A stretch of 64,000 bases of DNA from SIG607 sp045605385 (GTDB lineage Bacteria; Bacillota; Clostridia; Oscillospirales; Acutalibacteraceae): NCBI GenBank assembly GCA_045605385.1, contig JAZUPW010000015.1, forward strand, positions 1 to 64,000, written 5' to 3'. Position numbers and translations under genes: made by a program. The notes beneath the pieces are model-generated. The model did no database searches. It saw nothing but the letters and a program-made list of their open reading frames with translations, and was not told where the DNA came from. Below are positions 15,571-24,312 of this stretch, in pieces (the stretch's first letter is position 1; each line of letters begins with the position of its first letter).

Positions 15571-17859
15571 ATGGAAAAAAATATAACCGGTATGACTTAT
15601 AAAATCAGGGAAATGGCGGCGCGAATTAAAGAACTTCGTGAAATCACGGGGCTTACTGTAGAAGAAATGGCAGAGCGCACCGGTATAAGCGTTGAAGAGT
15701 ATATTGAAAGCGAGGCAGGTAACCGCAACTTAAGCGTTGCTTTTCTGTATCACTGTACCTTATCCTTCGGCGTAGATATGGGTGACTTAATTGAAGGCCG
15801 CAGCCCAAAACTGCAGTCGTACGCCCTTACAAGAAAAGGACAGGGACAGCGCATTGAAGAGGCGCACCACATGGTGGGTTATAACCTTGCGGCAGATTTC
15901 CGCAACCGTATTGCCCTTCCTTTATATATGGAACTTAATTATCGCGAGGGCGCAGAATACGAAGATATAGAACTTACCACCCACGAAGGTCAGGAATGTG
16001 ATATTGTAATTCGCGGACATATGCGTATACAAATAGGCGGTCATACCGAAGTTCTGCATCCGGGTGACACGATTTATTACGATTCTTCCACACCGCACGG
16101 AATGATTGCCGTTGACGGCGAAGATTGCGCCTTTTATGCAATAGTATTGCGTAATCTGGCGGCTCGTGAAGAAGAACAAAAATTAAGCGCTGCCAAACCT
16201 ATTAAACAGGCGCGTATCGGCGAAAGTAAGCAAAGAATTTATAACGATTTCATTATTCCCACTGAACAAGACGGTAAACTTACTGATATAGCATTTAAAA
16301 ATGAAGAAAAATTCAACTTTGCTTATGACGTTGTAGATGCATTGGCACAGCGCGAACCCGAAAAACTTGCTATGCTTCATTTAAGCGAAGACGGCACTGA
16401 ACGCCGCTTTACCTTTAAAGATATTAAGATGGAATCTGCCCGTGCGGCTAATTACTTTAAGTCGTTAGGCATTAAAAAAGGCGACCGCGTTATGTTGGTG
16501 CTTAAACGCCATTATCAGTTCTGGTTCAGCATTTTGGCATTACATAAATTAGGCGCTGTTGTAATTCCTGCTACAAATCAGTTGCAGGAAAAAGATTTCA
16601 CTTACCGTTTTGAAGCAGGTAAGGTTAAAGCCATTGTTTGTACAGCCGACGGTGAGGTTGCAGCCGCTGTAGATGCCGCCGCAAAGAATACGCCGAATCT
16701 TGAAACTAAAATTTTAGTTGGCGGCGAACGAGAAGGCTGGAAAAACTTCGATGAAGAATATACAATGTTCAGCAGTCACTTTAACCGCACCGATGATACC
16801 GCTTGCGGAAGTGATCCTATGCTTATGTTCTTCACTTCGGGCACTTCGGGTTATCCCAAACTTGCCGCGCATAATTATAAATATCCGCTTGGTCACTTTA
16901 TAACGGCAAAATACTGGCATCAGGTAAATCCCGATGGATTACATCTTACAATATCCGATACAGGTTGGGCGAAATCGCTTTGGGGTAAACTTTACGGTCA
17001 GTGGCTTTGCGAGGCGGCAATATTTGTTTATGACTTTGACCGTTTTGATGCAGAAAAGATATTACCGTTGTTTAAAAAGTACGGAATTACAACCTTCTGC
17101 GCACCGCCTACTATGTACAGAATGCTTATTAAACAGGATTTAAGCCGTTTCGATTTATCTTCAATAGAACACGCGTCTATTGCGGGCGAAGCACTTAATC
17201 CCGAAGTATTCCGACAGTTCCAGAAAGCAACGGGACTTGAAATTATGGAAGGCTTCGGTCAGTCTGAAAGCACGTTGATAATCGGTAACCTTACGGGTTG
17301 CAGTCATAAAATCGGTTCTATGGGTAAACCTGTTCCGCTTTACGACGTTCATTTGTTAGATGCCGACGGCAACGAAGTTGCAACAGGCGAAAGCGGCGAA
17401 GTTTGTATTAATATTAAAAACGGTCTGCCTTGCGGACTAAGTTATGCTTACGAAGGAAACGAAGAAACCACAGCCGAAGTATGGCGCGACGGTTGGTATC
17501 ACACAGGCGACCTTGCATGGCGCGATGAAGACGGCTTCTTCTGGTATGTTGGCCGCGTAGATGACGTTATTAAGTCTTCGGGCTACCGCATTGGACCTTT
17601 TGAAATTGAAAACGTTATTATGGAATTACCTTACGTTTTGGAATGCGGCGTTTCGGCTGCTCCCGATGAAGTTCGCGGACAGGTTGTTAAGGCAAGTATT
17701 GTATTGGTTAAGGATTTCAAAGGCACCGAAGAACTTAAAAAAGAAATTCAGAATTACGTTAAGTCGCGTACAGCGCCTTATAAATATCCCCGTATAGTAG
17801 AGTTTAAAGAAAGTCTTCCCAAAACCACAAGCGGAAAGATTATCCGTAAGAAGTTGTAG
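15571..17859 (+). CDS. XRE-cupin-AMP-binding acyl-CoA synthetase under Val T-box
   Basis: A 762-aa paralogue of the Ile-unit ligase with the same order: XRE helix-turn-helix (residues 15-72), cupin (about 120-195, THEGQECDIVIRGHM and STPHGM), AMP-binding synthetase (about 243-762; FFTSGTSGYPK 420-430, GFGQSE 561-566, HTGDL, Lys756 in TSGK). Long stretches of the synthetase domain match its neighbour exactly; differences cluster near the acyl pocket, for example SDTGWAKSLW here against SETGWGKALW. The start ATG 15571 has GAGGTG 4 nt upstream. It heads an operon with the 2-oxoacid oxidoreductase and amino-acid dehydrogenase. The Val T-box points to isobutyrate as substrate (inference); the chemistry, acid to acyl-CoA, is family knowledge. 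Confidence 0.88.
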   Translation: MEKNITGMTYKIREMAARIKELREITGLTVEEMAERTGISVEEYIESEAGNRNLSVAFLYHCTLSFGVDMGDLIEGRSPKLQSYALTRKGQGQRIEEAHHMVGYNLAADFRNRIALPLYMELNYREGAEYEDIELTTHEGQECDIVIRGHMRIQIGGHTEVLHPGDTIYYDSSTPHGMIAVDGEDCAFYAIVLRNLAAREEEQKLSAAKPIKQARIGESKQRIYNDFIIPTEQDGKLTDIAFKNEEKFNFAYDVVDALAQREPEKLAMLHLSEDGTERRFTFKDIKMESARAANYFKSLGIKKGDRVMLVLKRHYQFWFSILALHKLGAVVIPATNQLQEKDFTYRFEAGKVKAIVCTADGEVAAAVDAAAKNTPNLETKILVGGEREGWKNFDEEYTMFSSHFNRTDDTACGSDPMLMFFTSGTSGYPKLAAHNYKYPLGHFITAKYWHQVNPDGLHLTISDTGWAKSLWGKLYGQWLCEAAIFVYDFDRFDAEKILPLFKKYGITTFCAPPTMYRMLIKQDLSRFDLSSIEHASIAGEALNPEVFRQFQKATGLEIMEGFGQSESTLIIGNLTGCSHKIGSMGKPVPLYDVHLLDADGNEVATGESGEVCINIKNGLPCGLSYAYEGNEETTAEVWRDGWYHTGDLAWRDEDGFFWYVGRVDDVIKSSGYRIGPFEIENVIMELPYVLECGVSAAPDEVRGQVVKASIVLVKDFKGTEELKKEIQNYVKSRTAPYKYPRIVEFKESLPKTTSGKIIRKKL

Positions 17860-17868
17860 GGTGATATT

Positions 17869-18534
17869 ATGGAACACAAACGTTTAACGCTTTTTGCAGG
17901 GCATTACGGAAGCGGCAAAACAAATATTGCCGTAAACTATGCGCTGTTGTTGGCAAAAGAAGGAAAAAAGGTTTCTATTGCCGATTTAGATATTGTAAAC
18001 CCATATTTCAGAACTAAAGACAGTGCAGATGATTTAGAAGCGGCAGGTGTTGAACTTATTTCTCCGCAGTTTGCCAATTCAAACGTAGATTTACCTGCAC
18101 TTCCTGCCGAAAGTTATAAATTAGTGACAGATAAAAGCACTTATGGCATAATGGATATCGGCGGAGATGACCGCGGCGCGTATGCGTTGGGCCGCTTTGT
18201 ACCGTCTATTCTTAAAGAAAACAATTACCGTATGGTTTTCGTTGCTAACTGTTACCGACCTTTAACCCGTACAGCGGCTGAAGCGCTTGAAATTATGCGT
18301 GAAATTGAGGCGGCATGTAAATTAAAATTCACCGATATTATTAATAATTCAAATCTTGGTGAAGAAACTACGGCAGAAACGGTGCTTTCTTCGGTAGATT
18401 TTATTAATGAATTAAGCGAAATAAGCGGTCTTCCCATTTTTGCGCACACCGTAAAACAAAGTGTTGCGAATGAACTAAAAGGAACTTTAACCCCTGTTAT
18501 CGCTTTAAATTTACAGAAAAAATATTTTGCTTAA
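17869..18534 (+). CDS. P-loop NTPase (MinD/CobQ-like) in oxidoreductase operon
   Basis: A 221-aa ATPase with a Walker A loop near the N terminus (GHYGSGKTN, residues 11-19), an ADLDIVNPYFR switch-like segment and MDIGGDDRGA resembling Walker B. It is closest to SIMIBI-class ATPases (MinD/NifH/CobQ-like), which often deliver metal centres or position partners. It starts 9 nt after the Val ligase and ends 20 nt before the ferredoxin subunit, so it is co-transcribed with the 2-oxoacid oxidoreductase. It may help mature or activate the iron-sulphur enzyme; that is inference, and the family has no firm function known to me. No Cys-rich cluster site is visible. Confidence 0.75.
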   Translation: MEHKRLTLFAGHYGSGKTNIAVNYALLLAKEGKKVSIADLDIVNPYFRTKDSADDLEAAGVELISPQFANSNVDLPALPAESYKLVTDKSTYGIMDIGGDDRGAYALGRFVPSILKENNYRMVFVANCYRPLTRTAAEALEIMREIEAACKLKFTDIINNSNLGEETTAETVLSSVDFINELSEISGLPIFAHTVKQSVANELKGTLTPVIALNLQKKYFA

Positions 18535-18554
18535 AATCCAAGGAGGAATTTAAA

Positions 18555-18761
18555 ATGGCAAAAGTTACATTCCGAACCGATTGGTGTAAAGGTTGCGGCC
18601 TTTGTGTAGATGCTTGTCCAAAGGGCTGTCTTGCAATCAATTCGGATACAATTAACAAAAAAGGCTATTCTCCTGCTGTAATGATGCATCCCGATAAATG
18701 CATAGGCTGTGCTTTTTGCGCTACTATGTGTCCCGATTGTATTATTACCGTGGAAAGATAA
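18555..18761 (+). CDS. 2-oxoacid:ferredoxin oxidoreductase, ferredoxin-like (delta) subunit
   Basis: A 68-aa polyferredoxin with two complete 4Fe-4S motifs: CKGCGLCVDACP and CIGCAFCATMCP. In the 2-oxoacid oxidoreductase family this subunit carries electrons between the thiamine centre and external ferredoxin. A strong AAGGAGG precedes the ATG. Order in the operon is delta, alpha, beta, gamma, as in many branched-chain (VOR/KOR-like) complexes of Clostridia. It is cytoplasmic, and its oxygen-sensitive clusters fit an anaerobic host. Confidence 0.92.
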   Translation: MAKVTFRTDWCKGCGLCVDACPKGCLAINSDTINKKGYSPAVMMHPDKCIGCAFCATMCPDCIITVER

Positions 18762-18773
18762 AGGAGGCACACT

Positions 18774-19835
18774 ATGGCAGAAAGAGTTTTAATGAAAGGT
18801 AACGAAGCAATTGCCGAAGCCGCTATTCGCGCAGGCTGTCGTCATTACTTCGGTTATCCTATTACCCCTCAGACTGAAATTGCTGCTTATATGGCAAAGA
18901 AAATGCCTAAAATCGGCGGTGTTTTCTTACAGGCTGAAAGTGAAATAGCATCTATTAATATGGTATACGGCGCGGCGGCTGCAGGTGTTCGTGTAATGAC
19001 GTCATCTTCAAGTCCGGGTGTTTCCCTGAAGGCAGAAGGTTTAAGTTACATTGCGGGTTCCGACGTTCCTGCGCTTGTTGTTAACGTTCAGCGCGGCGGT
19101 CCGGGTCTTGGCGGTATTCAGCCTTCGCAGTCCGATTATTTTCAGGCTACCAAGGGCGGTGGACACGGCGACTACCGTATGATAGTTTTAGCACCTGCTT
19201 CGGTTCAGGAAATGGCAAGTCTTACCATTAAAGGTTTTAACCTTGCCGATAAATATCAAATGACTTCTATGATTTTAGCCGATGGTACAATAGGACAAAT
19301 GATGGAACCTATTACTTTTGAAGATGCTGAAATCGAAACTTATGAAAAACCGTGGGCTCTTACAGGCACAAACTGCGAAAGAGAACACAACGTAGTTAAT
19401 TCGCTTTACTTAAAACCCGATGAGTTGGAAGCAAAAAACTTTGAACGCTATGAAAAGTATAAGGCTGTAGAAGAAAATGAACCTATGTGGGAAGAATATA
19501 TGATGGAAGATGCCGAATACTGCGTAGTTGCTTTCGGTATTGCGGCGCGTGTTGCAAAGAATGCCGTTGTTGCCGCAAGAAACGAAGGCATTAAGGTTGG
19601 TCTTATCCGTCCCATTACACTGTGGCCCTTCCCGAAAGATGCTTTGTTGGCTGCTGCCGATAAAGTTAAAGGTTTCATTTCGGTAGAACTCAATATGGGA
19701 CAAATGATAGAAGATATCCGCCTTTATACACAGTCTAAAAAACCGGTTGGCTTGTGTAACCGTTGCGGCGGTATGATACCAAGCCCCGACGAAGTTTTAG
19801 AAAGCATTAGAAATGCTGTGAAAGGAGTGTTCTGA
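18774..19835 (+). CDS. vorB: 2-oxoacid:ferredoxin oxidoreductase alpha subunit (VorB-like)
   Basis: A 353-aa alpha subunit resembling VorB, the 2-oxoisovalerate (branched-chain) oxidoreductase. Visible features are the N-terminal GNEAIAEAAIRAGCRHYFGYPITPQTE pyrimidine-binding region (split here: GYPITPQTE is the key part), SSSSPGVSLKAEGLSY, and the C-terminal transketolase-like domain (VGLIRPITLWPFP). It binds thiamine diphosphate with the beta subunit and converts 2-oxoacids plus CoA to acyl-CoA, CO2 and reduced ferredoxin, or runs in reverse. The context (three branched-chain T-boxes and a Leu/Val dehydrogenase) supports branched 2-oxoacids as substrates and the reductive carboxylating direction (inference). 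Confidence 0.9.
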   Translation: MAERVLMKGNEAIAEAAIRAGCRHYFGYPITPQTEIAAYMAKKMPKIGGVFLQAESEIASINMVYGAAAAGVRVMTSSSSPGVSLKAEGLSYIAGSDVPALVVNVQRGGPGLGGIQPSQSDYFQATKGGGHGDYRMIVLAPASVQEMASLTIKGFNLADKYQMTSMILADGTIGQMMEPITFEDAEIETYEKPWALTGTNCEREHNVVNSLYLKPDELEAKNFERYEKYKAVEENEPMWEEYMMEDAEYCVVAFGIAARVAKNAVVAARNEGIKVGLIRPITLWPFPKDALLAAADKVKGFISVELNMGQMIEDIRLYTQSKKPVGLCNRCGGMIPSPDEVLESIRNAVKGVF

Positions 19836-19837
19836 TT

Positions 19838-20596
19838 ATGGCAGTAGTATTTGAAAAACCAAAGTCTCTTACCGACATTCCTTTTCATTACTGTCCGGGT
19901 TGTCCTCACGGTATAATTCACCGTTTGGTTGCAGAAGTAATAGATGAACTCGGTATTGAAGGCAGTACAATAGGCGTTGCTCCTGTTGGCTGTGCAGTTA
20001 TGGCTTACGATTATTTCACTTGTGATATGATTGAAGCGCCTCATGGCAGAGCCCCTGCTGTTGCAACAGGCATTAAGCGCAGCCGTCCCGAAAACATTGT
20101 GTTTACATATCAGGGCGATGGAGATTTAGCCTCTATTGGTATGGCAGAAACAGTTCATTCTGCCGCAAGAAATGAAAACATAACGGTTATTTTCGTTAAT
20201 AACGCAATTTACGGTATGACAGGCGGACAAATGGCTCCTACCAGTCTTCCGGGTCAGGTTACTCAGACCTCGCCTTACGGCCGTGACGTAAACCATTGCG
20301 GTTGGCCAATAAAGGTATCGGAAATGCTTTCAACCCTTGAAGGCCCCGAATACGTTGCCCGCGTGGCTGTTAATAACGTTAAAAACGTTAATCAGGCAAA
20401 GAAAGCCATTAAAAAAGCTTTCCAGAACCAAATTGAAGGCAAGGGATTTTCTCTTGTTGAAGTTGTTTCGGCTTGTCCTACCAACTGGGGTATGACTCCG
20501 CAAAAAGCGCTTGAATGGGTAGAAAGCGATATGCTTCCTTACTATCCTATAGGTGTTTATAAAGACAGAACTGCAAATAAGGAGGCCGAAGAATAA
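19838..20596 (+). CDS. vorA: 2-oxoacid:ferredoxin oxidoreductase beta subunit (TPP-binding)
   Basis: A 252-aa thiamine-diphosphate-binding beta subunit. It has the N-terminal HYCPGCPHG segment, the TPP/Mg2+ motif (YQGDGDLASIGMAE followed by NENITVIFVNN), and GMTGGQMAPTS, all typical of the PorB/KorB/VorA family. It starts 2 nt after the alpha subunit stop, and its stop overlaps the start of the gamma subunit (20596), giving tightly coupled stoichiometric synthesis. With the alpha subunit it forms the catalytic heterodimer. Confidence 0.92.
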   Translation: MAVVFEKPKSLTDIPFHYCPGCPHGIIHRLVAEVIDELGIEGSTIGVAPVGCAVMAYDYFTCDMIEAPHGRAPAVATGIKRSRPENIVFTYQGDGDLASIGMAETVHSAARNENITVIFVNNAIYGMTGGQMAPTSLPGQVTQTSPYGRDVNHCGWPIKVSEMLSTLEGPEYVARVAVNNVKNVNQAKKAIKKAFQNQIEGKGFSLVEVVSACPTNWGMTPQKALEWVESDMLPYYPIGVYKDRTANKEAEE

Positions 20597-21132
20597 TGAA
20601 AACCACACAAATTCTTATAGCAGGCTTCGGTGGTCAGGGCATTTTGTTTGCAGGAAAGTTTTTGGCATATAAAGGCTTAACTGAAGATTTACAGGTTTCC
20701 TGGTTACCATCTTACGGTCCTGAAATGCGCGGCGGTACGGCTAACTGTAACGTTATTTTATCCGATACCCCCGTAGGCAGTCCCATTATTACAGAACCCG
20801 ACGTTCTTGTTGCAATGAATCTGCCGTCGCTTCAGAAATACGTTGATACTGTTGCCTCGGGCGGACAGATTTATGTTGACAGCGCTCTTATTGAAGAAAA
20901 GGTAACAAGAAACGACGTTGAAGTTTTCTACATTCCCGCCACACAAATGGCTAAAAACGAAGGTATTTCTACTTTAGCAAATATGATTATTATGGGACAC
21001 TTGTTAGAAAACAATAAGGAACTTTCGTTTAACGGTACTGAAGAGGTTGTTAAAAAGTTAGTTCCGCCCACCAAAGCAGCGCTTGTTGAATTAAACATTA
21101 AAGCGCTAACCCTTGGTAAAGAATATAAATAA
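20596..21132 (+). CDS. 2-oxoacid:ferredoxin oxidoreductase gamma subunit
   Basis: A 178-aa gamma subunit with the family's GFGGQGILFAGKFLA start, SYGPEMRGGTANCNVILSD, and a conserved C-terminal helix region. In related enzymes this subunit contributes to CoA binding. It is the last of the four oxidoreductase subunits and is followed 45 nt later by the amino-acid dehydrogenase, in the same orientation, with no terminator between. The full set of four subunits (delta, alpha, beta, gamma) is present and intact. Confidence 0.92.
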   Translation: MKTTQILIAGFGGQGILFAGKFLAYKGLTEDLQVSWLPSYGPEMRGGTANCNVILSDTPVGSPIITEPDVLVAMNLPSLQKYVDTVASGGQIYVDSALIEEKVTRNDVEVFYIPATQMAKNEGISTLANMIIMGHLLENNKELSFNGTEEVVKKLVPPTKAALVELNIKALTLGKEYK

Positions 21133-21177
21133 GTAAATTCGCCTTTAAAGGCAAGTAATATTTGGAGGTATTTTTCA

Positions 21178-22209
21178 ATGAATGCAATGACAGAAATGAG
21201 CAATTATCGTCACGAAAAAGTGTTGTTTGTTAACAACGAAAAAGCAGGTCTTAAAGCTATTATCGCTGTACACAACACAAACTTAGGTCCCGCTATAGGC
21301 GGTTGCCGTTTGTTCCCTTATGAATCTTATGACGCCGCACTTTTTGACGTATTACGTCTTTCCCGCGGTATGTCACACAAAAATGCGGTTGCAGGCTTAC
21401 CCCACGGCGGCGGTAAGGGTGTAATTATTGCCGATCCTTCTCAGAAGACAGAGGCTATGTTCGAAGCATTTGCCGAAGCAGTTGAGAATTTAGGCGGTCA
21501 GTACATAACTGCAGAAGACGTTAACACAACCTGCGATGACGCTATGGTTATGTTGCGCAAAACAAAATATCTTTGCGGTCTTCCCATGAACAGCGGCGAC
21601 CCATCTCCCTTCACCGCAAGAGGTGTATGGCAAGGTATTAAGGCTACCGCCAAGGTTGCTTTAGGCAGTGATAATTTAGAAGGTCTTACAATTGCCGTTC
21701 AGGGACTTGGTAAAGTTGGTTTTGATTTATGCCGTCTTTTACACGAAAGCGGTGCAAAACTTATTGTTGCTAACAGAAGCAATAAAGAAATGCTTGACCG
21801 TGCAGCAGCAGAATTCGGTGCTAAGGTTGTAGCAACCAACGAAATTTATGCACAGGAATGCGATATCTTCTCTCCAAATGCTATGGGTGCAATCCTTAAT
21901 CCCGATACTATTCCTGTTTTAAACTGTAAAGCAGTTGCAGGCGGCGCTAATAACCAGATTCTTGACGATGCTTCAGGTCTTGCTTTGAAGGCTCGCGGAA
22001 TTTTCTATGCTCCTGACTTCGTTATCAACGGCGGCGGTGTTATTAATGCTGCTGCTGAAGTAGACGGCCCTTACAATAAGGAAGCTGTTCTTGAAAAGGT
22101 AGATAACATCTATAACAGCATTGAGCATATCTTAAGCGAATCCAAGAAGACAGGCGAACCCGAAGGCGTTATTGCTACCCGTTACGCTGAATCTTTAATT
22201 TATCGCTAA
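21178..22209 (+). CDS. Leucine/valine-type amino-acid dehydrogenase, probably NADP(H)-linked
   Basis: A 343-aa Glu/Leu/Phe/Val dehydrogenase, with the substrate- and catalysis-linked lysines in SHKNA (Lys68) and GGGKGV (Lys80) and Asp114 in TAEDVNTT. It interconverts branched-chain 2-oxoacids plus ammonia with amino acids. The nucleotide fold has GLGKVG (176-181). Where leucine dehydrogenases have a TDIN acidic residue after the second strand, this protein has ANRS (Asn199, Arg200). Loss of the acid and gain of Arg usually favours NADPH, which fits a biosynthetic role (inference). GGAGG precedes the ATG; it closes the Val T-box operon, with a terminator after it. Confidence 0.9.
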   Translation: MNAMTEMSNYRHEKVLFVNNEKAGLKAIIAVHNTNLGPAIGGCRLFPYESYDAALFDVLRLSRGMSHKNAVAGLPHGGGKGVIIADPSQKTEAMFEAFAEAVENLGGQYITAEDVNTTCDDAMVMLRKTKYLCGLPMNSGDPSPFTARGVWQGIKATAKVALGSDNLEGLTIAVQGLGKVGFDLCRLLHESGAKLIVANRSNKEMLDRAAAEFGAKVVATNEIYAQECDIFSPNAMGAILNPDTIPVLNCKAVAGGANNQILDDASGLALKARGIFYAPDFVINGGGVINAAAEVDGPYNKEAVLEKVDNIYNSIEHILSESKKTGEPEGVIATRYAESLIYR

Positions 22210-22229
22210 TTTTCGGTAAAACAAAAAAC

Positions 22230-22261
22230 TCCCTTAAGTTCATTCTTAAGGGAATTTTTTT
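22230..22261 (+). terminator. Terminator of the Val T-box operon
   Basis: Stem TCCCTTAAG / CTTAAGGGA (22230-22238 and 22245-22253) followed by a T run. It also faces the leftward ABC gene and could serve both. Confidence 0.8.
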
Positions 22262-22272
22262 ATGCTTTAAAT

Positions 22273-24198
22273 TCAGTTGTTCTTAGTTTCTTCAATATAT
22301 CTGTTTGCTTGAGTTGTAAATAGGTTATGGTAAACGCCTTTTTTTGCCATAAGTTCTTTGTGGTTACCCATTTCTACAAGTTCGCCGTAGTTAAGTACTA
22401 AAATTTTTGTGGCTATTGTTGCGCTTGAAAGTCGGTGCGAAACAAAAAAGGTTGTTTTATCTTTTCGCAACATATCAAACTGATTAAAAATTTCCTGTTC
22501 GGCAATAGCATCAAGCGAAGCGGTAGGCTCGTCTAATATCAGTACGTCGGAATCGGAATAAAACGCTCTGGCAATAGCAATTTTTTGCCATTGACCAATA
22601 GATGGCTCTATACCGTCTTTTTCAAAATACCTCATAAGCGGGGTATCAAAACCGTTTGGCAAACGGTTAATAAAATCCTCGGCGCTGCTTGCCTTTGCGG
22701 CAGATATTACGGCATCTTTATCTAAGGGCTTGTCTATTTCACCAAAGGCAATATTTTCGTTTACCGTAAAGGCGTATTTTCCAAAATCCTGAAAAATTAC
22801 GCCAAACATTTTATAAAGAGAATCGGTGTCGTATTCTTTAATATTATAACCGTCAAGCAAAATTTCGCCTTCACTTACGTCATAAAGCCGCGTTAACAGC
22901 TTTAACAGCGTAGTTTTTCCTGCGCCGTTAAGACCAACAAGCACAACGGTATCACCTGGGTTTATAACAAAATTTATGTTTTTAAGAACGTAACGTTCAG
23001 TACCGGGGTATTTAAAACTAACGTTTTTAAATTCAATGGTGTGCCCTGTGTGTCGGGTTACTTTTCTGGGGTTTTCAAGCGAAGGAATAATTTTTCTTTC
23101 TTCGTTCATAAAAACAATCATATTGTCTATAAACAAAGTACCTTCATAAATGCCCGAAGTTGTGGTAACAAGCGTTGCCACGCAAGAAGCAATACTTGTA
23201 AGGGCGCCCGTATAAAGCGAATAATCACCAATTTGACCTTTACCCATTGTTACGGTATAAGCAATAAAGAAGAACAACGTACAGTTTACGGCGGTGGTAA
23301 CAAGTGAAATTATAATATTCCATATACCTTCGCCGCGTATAAGACCTTTAATGCCCGAAAAATACGATTTGAACACTTTGTTGTAATTAAAAATAAATGT
23401 GTCCGAAAGTGAAAAAAGCCGAAGTTCTTTAACTAAATCTTTATCCACAAGCGTGTTGTTGTAATAAACCATTTGTCGGCGCGCTTTTGAATTTCGCCAC
23501 ATATAGTTGAAATTCTTTTTGCGGTAATAAAAGGTAATAATTGCGCTGGGAAGCGAAAGTAATATTACAATTAAAGGCGCAGTCCATGCAATTGCCGAAA
23601 GCACGGCAATAAAACTTACCATAGAAATAACGTTACTTACAATGCTGAAGGTAGAACGTATTACTTCAATAGGCCTCATTCCTGCTTCGCGGTTGGCGTT
23701 CTCAAGTCTTTCATAAAATTCGGGGCTGTCAAAAGAAGAAACGTCCAGTTCTTTTGCCTTGTTCATTATTTTGCACTTAACGTGGTTGGTAACAAGTTCG
23801 CTTGAAGTTCTAACTATCATATTACTTACCGTATTAACAAAGCTTACAAAGAACATATATCCGAACTGCAAAAGCATTGCGGGTAAAAGAATTTTTGAAA
23901 CAGCGCTGAAATGCGGAGCATCAAGCGTTAAGGCAAAAGCAATTTTATTTAATAAGTTTGCCGAAATAAATGCCGAAATAACGGGCGAAACACCGTTAAA
24001 GGCGGCGGTAAAAATCATCATTAAAAGCAAGGACTTTTTGGCTTCCCAAACCAACTTTATTATGTAAAAAAGGCGCGAAAAGAATTTAGTAAAAAGCCTT
24101 TTTAAGTAGCCGGGTACTTCTTTTATGTTTTTTGGAAGGGGCTCTTTAAGTTTTTGTTTTATATCGTTGGGGGGAGGACCGAAAAATGCAGGTGCCAT
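22273..24198 (-). CDS. ABC exporter, fused permease and ATPase
   Basis: A 641-aa half-transporter: an N-terminal cytoplasmic Pro-rich stretch (about 45 residues), six membrane helices (about residues 55-340), then an ATPase domain with Walker A GLNGAGKTT, Walker B VLILDEPTA and a switch HRLSSA. The signature is SIGQWQK rather than the usual LSGGQ, a variant like that in peptide and lantibiotic exporters. It should act as a dimer, with a partner or itself; no second half-transporter is next to it. The cargo is unknown. GGAG precedes the ATG; it is transcribed alone, leftward, with its promoter region shared with the divergent CofE-like gene. Confidence 0.85.
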   Translation of the reverse strand: MAPAFFGPPPNDIKQKLKEPLPKNIKEVPGYLKRLFTKFFSRLFYIIKLVWEAKKSLLLMMIFTAAFNGVSPVISAFISANLLNKIAFALTLDAPHFSAVSKILLPAMLLQFGYMFFVSFVNTVSNMIVRTSSELVTNHVKCKIMNKAKELDVSSFDSPEFYERLENANREAGMRPIEVIRSTFSIVSNVISMVSFIAVLSAIAWTAPLIVILLSLPSAIITFYYRKKNFNYMWRNSKARRQMVYYNNTLVDKDLVKELRLFSLSDTFIFNYNKVFKSYFSGIKGLIRGEGIWNIIISLVTTAVNCTLFFFIAYTVTMGKGQIGDYSLYTGALTSIASCVATLVTTTSGIYEGTLFIDNMIVFMNEERKIIPSLENPRKVTRHTGHTIEFKNVSFKYPGTERYVLKNINFVINPGDTVVLVGLNGAGKTTLLKLLTRLYDVSEGEILLDGYNIKEYDTDSLYKMFGVIFQDFGKYAFTVNENIAFGEIDKPLDKDAVISAAKASSAEDFINRLPNGFDTPLMRYFEKDGIEPSIGQWQKIAIARAFYSDSDVLILDEPTASLDAIAEQEIFNQFDMLRKDKTTFFVSHRLSSATIATKILVLNYGELVEMGNHKELMAKKGVYHNLFTTQANRYIEETKNN

Positions 24199-24312
24199 AA
24201 AATCACTCCAAACAATTAAATGTATATTAACTTTAATTATACCATAAAAATTATGAACAAAAAATAAATTATTTCACAAACAAAAAAATTTTCGTGTTTA
24301 ATAAATTTTTTG

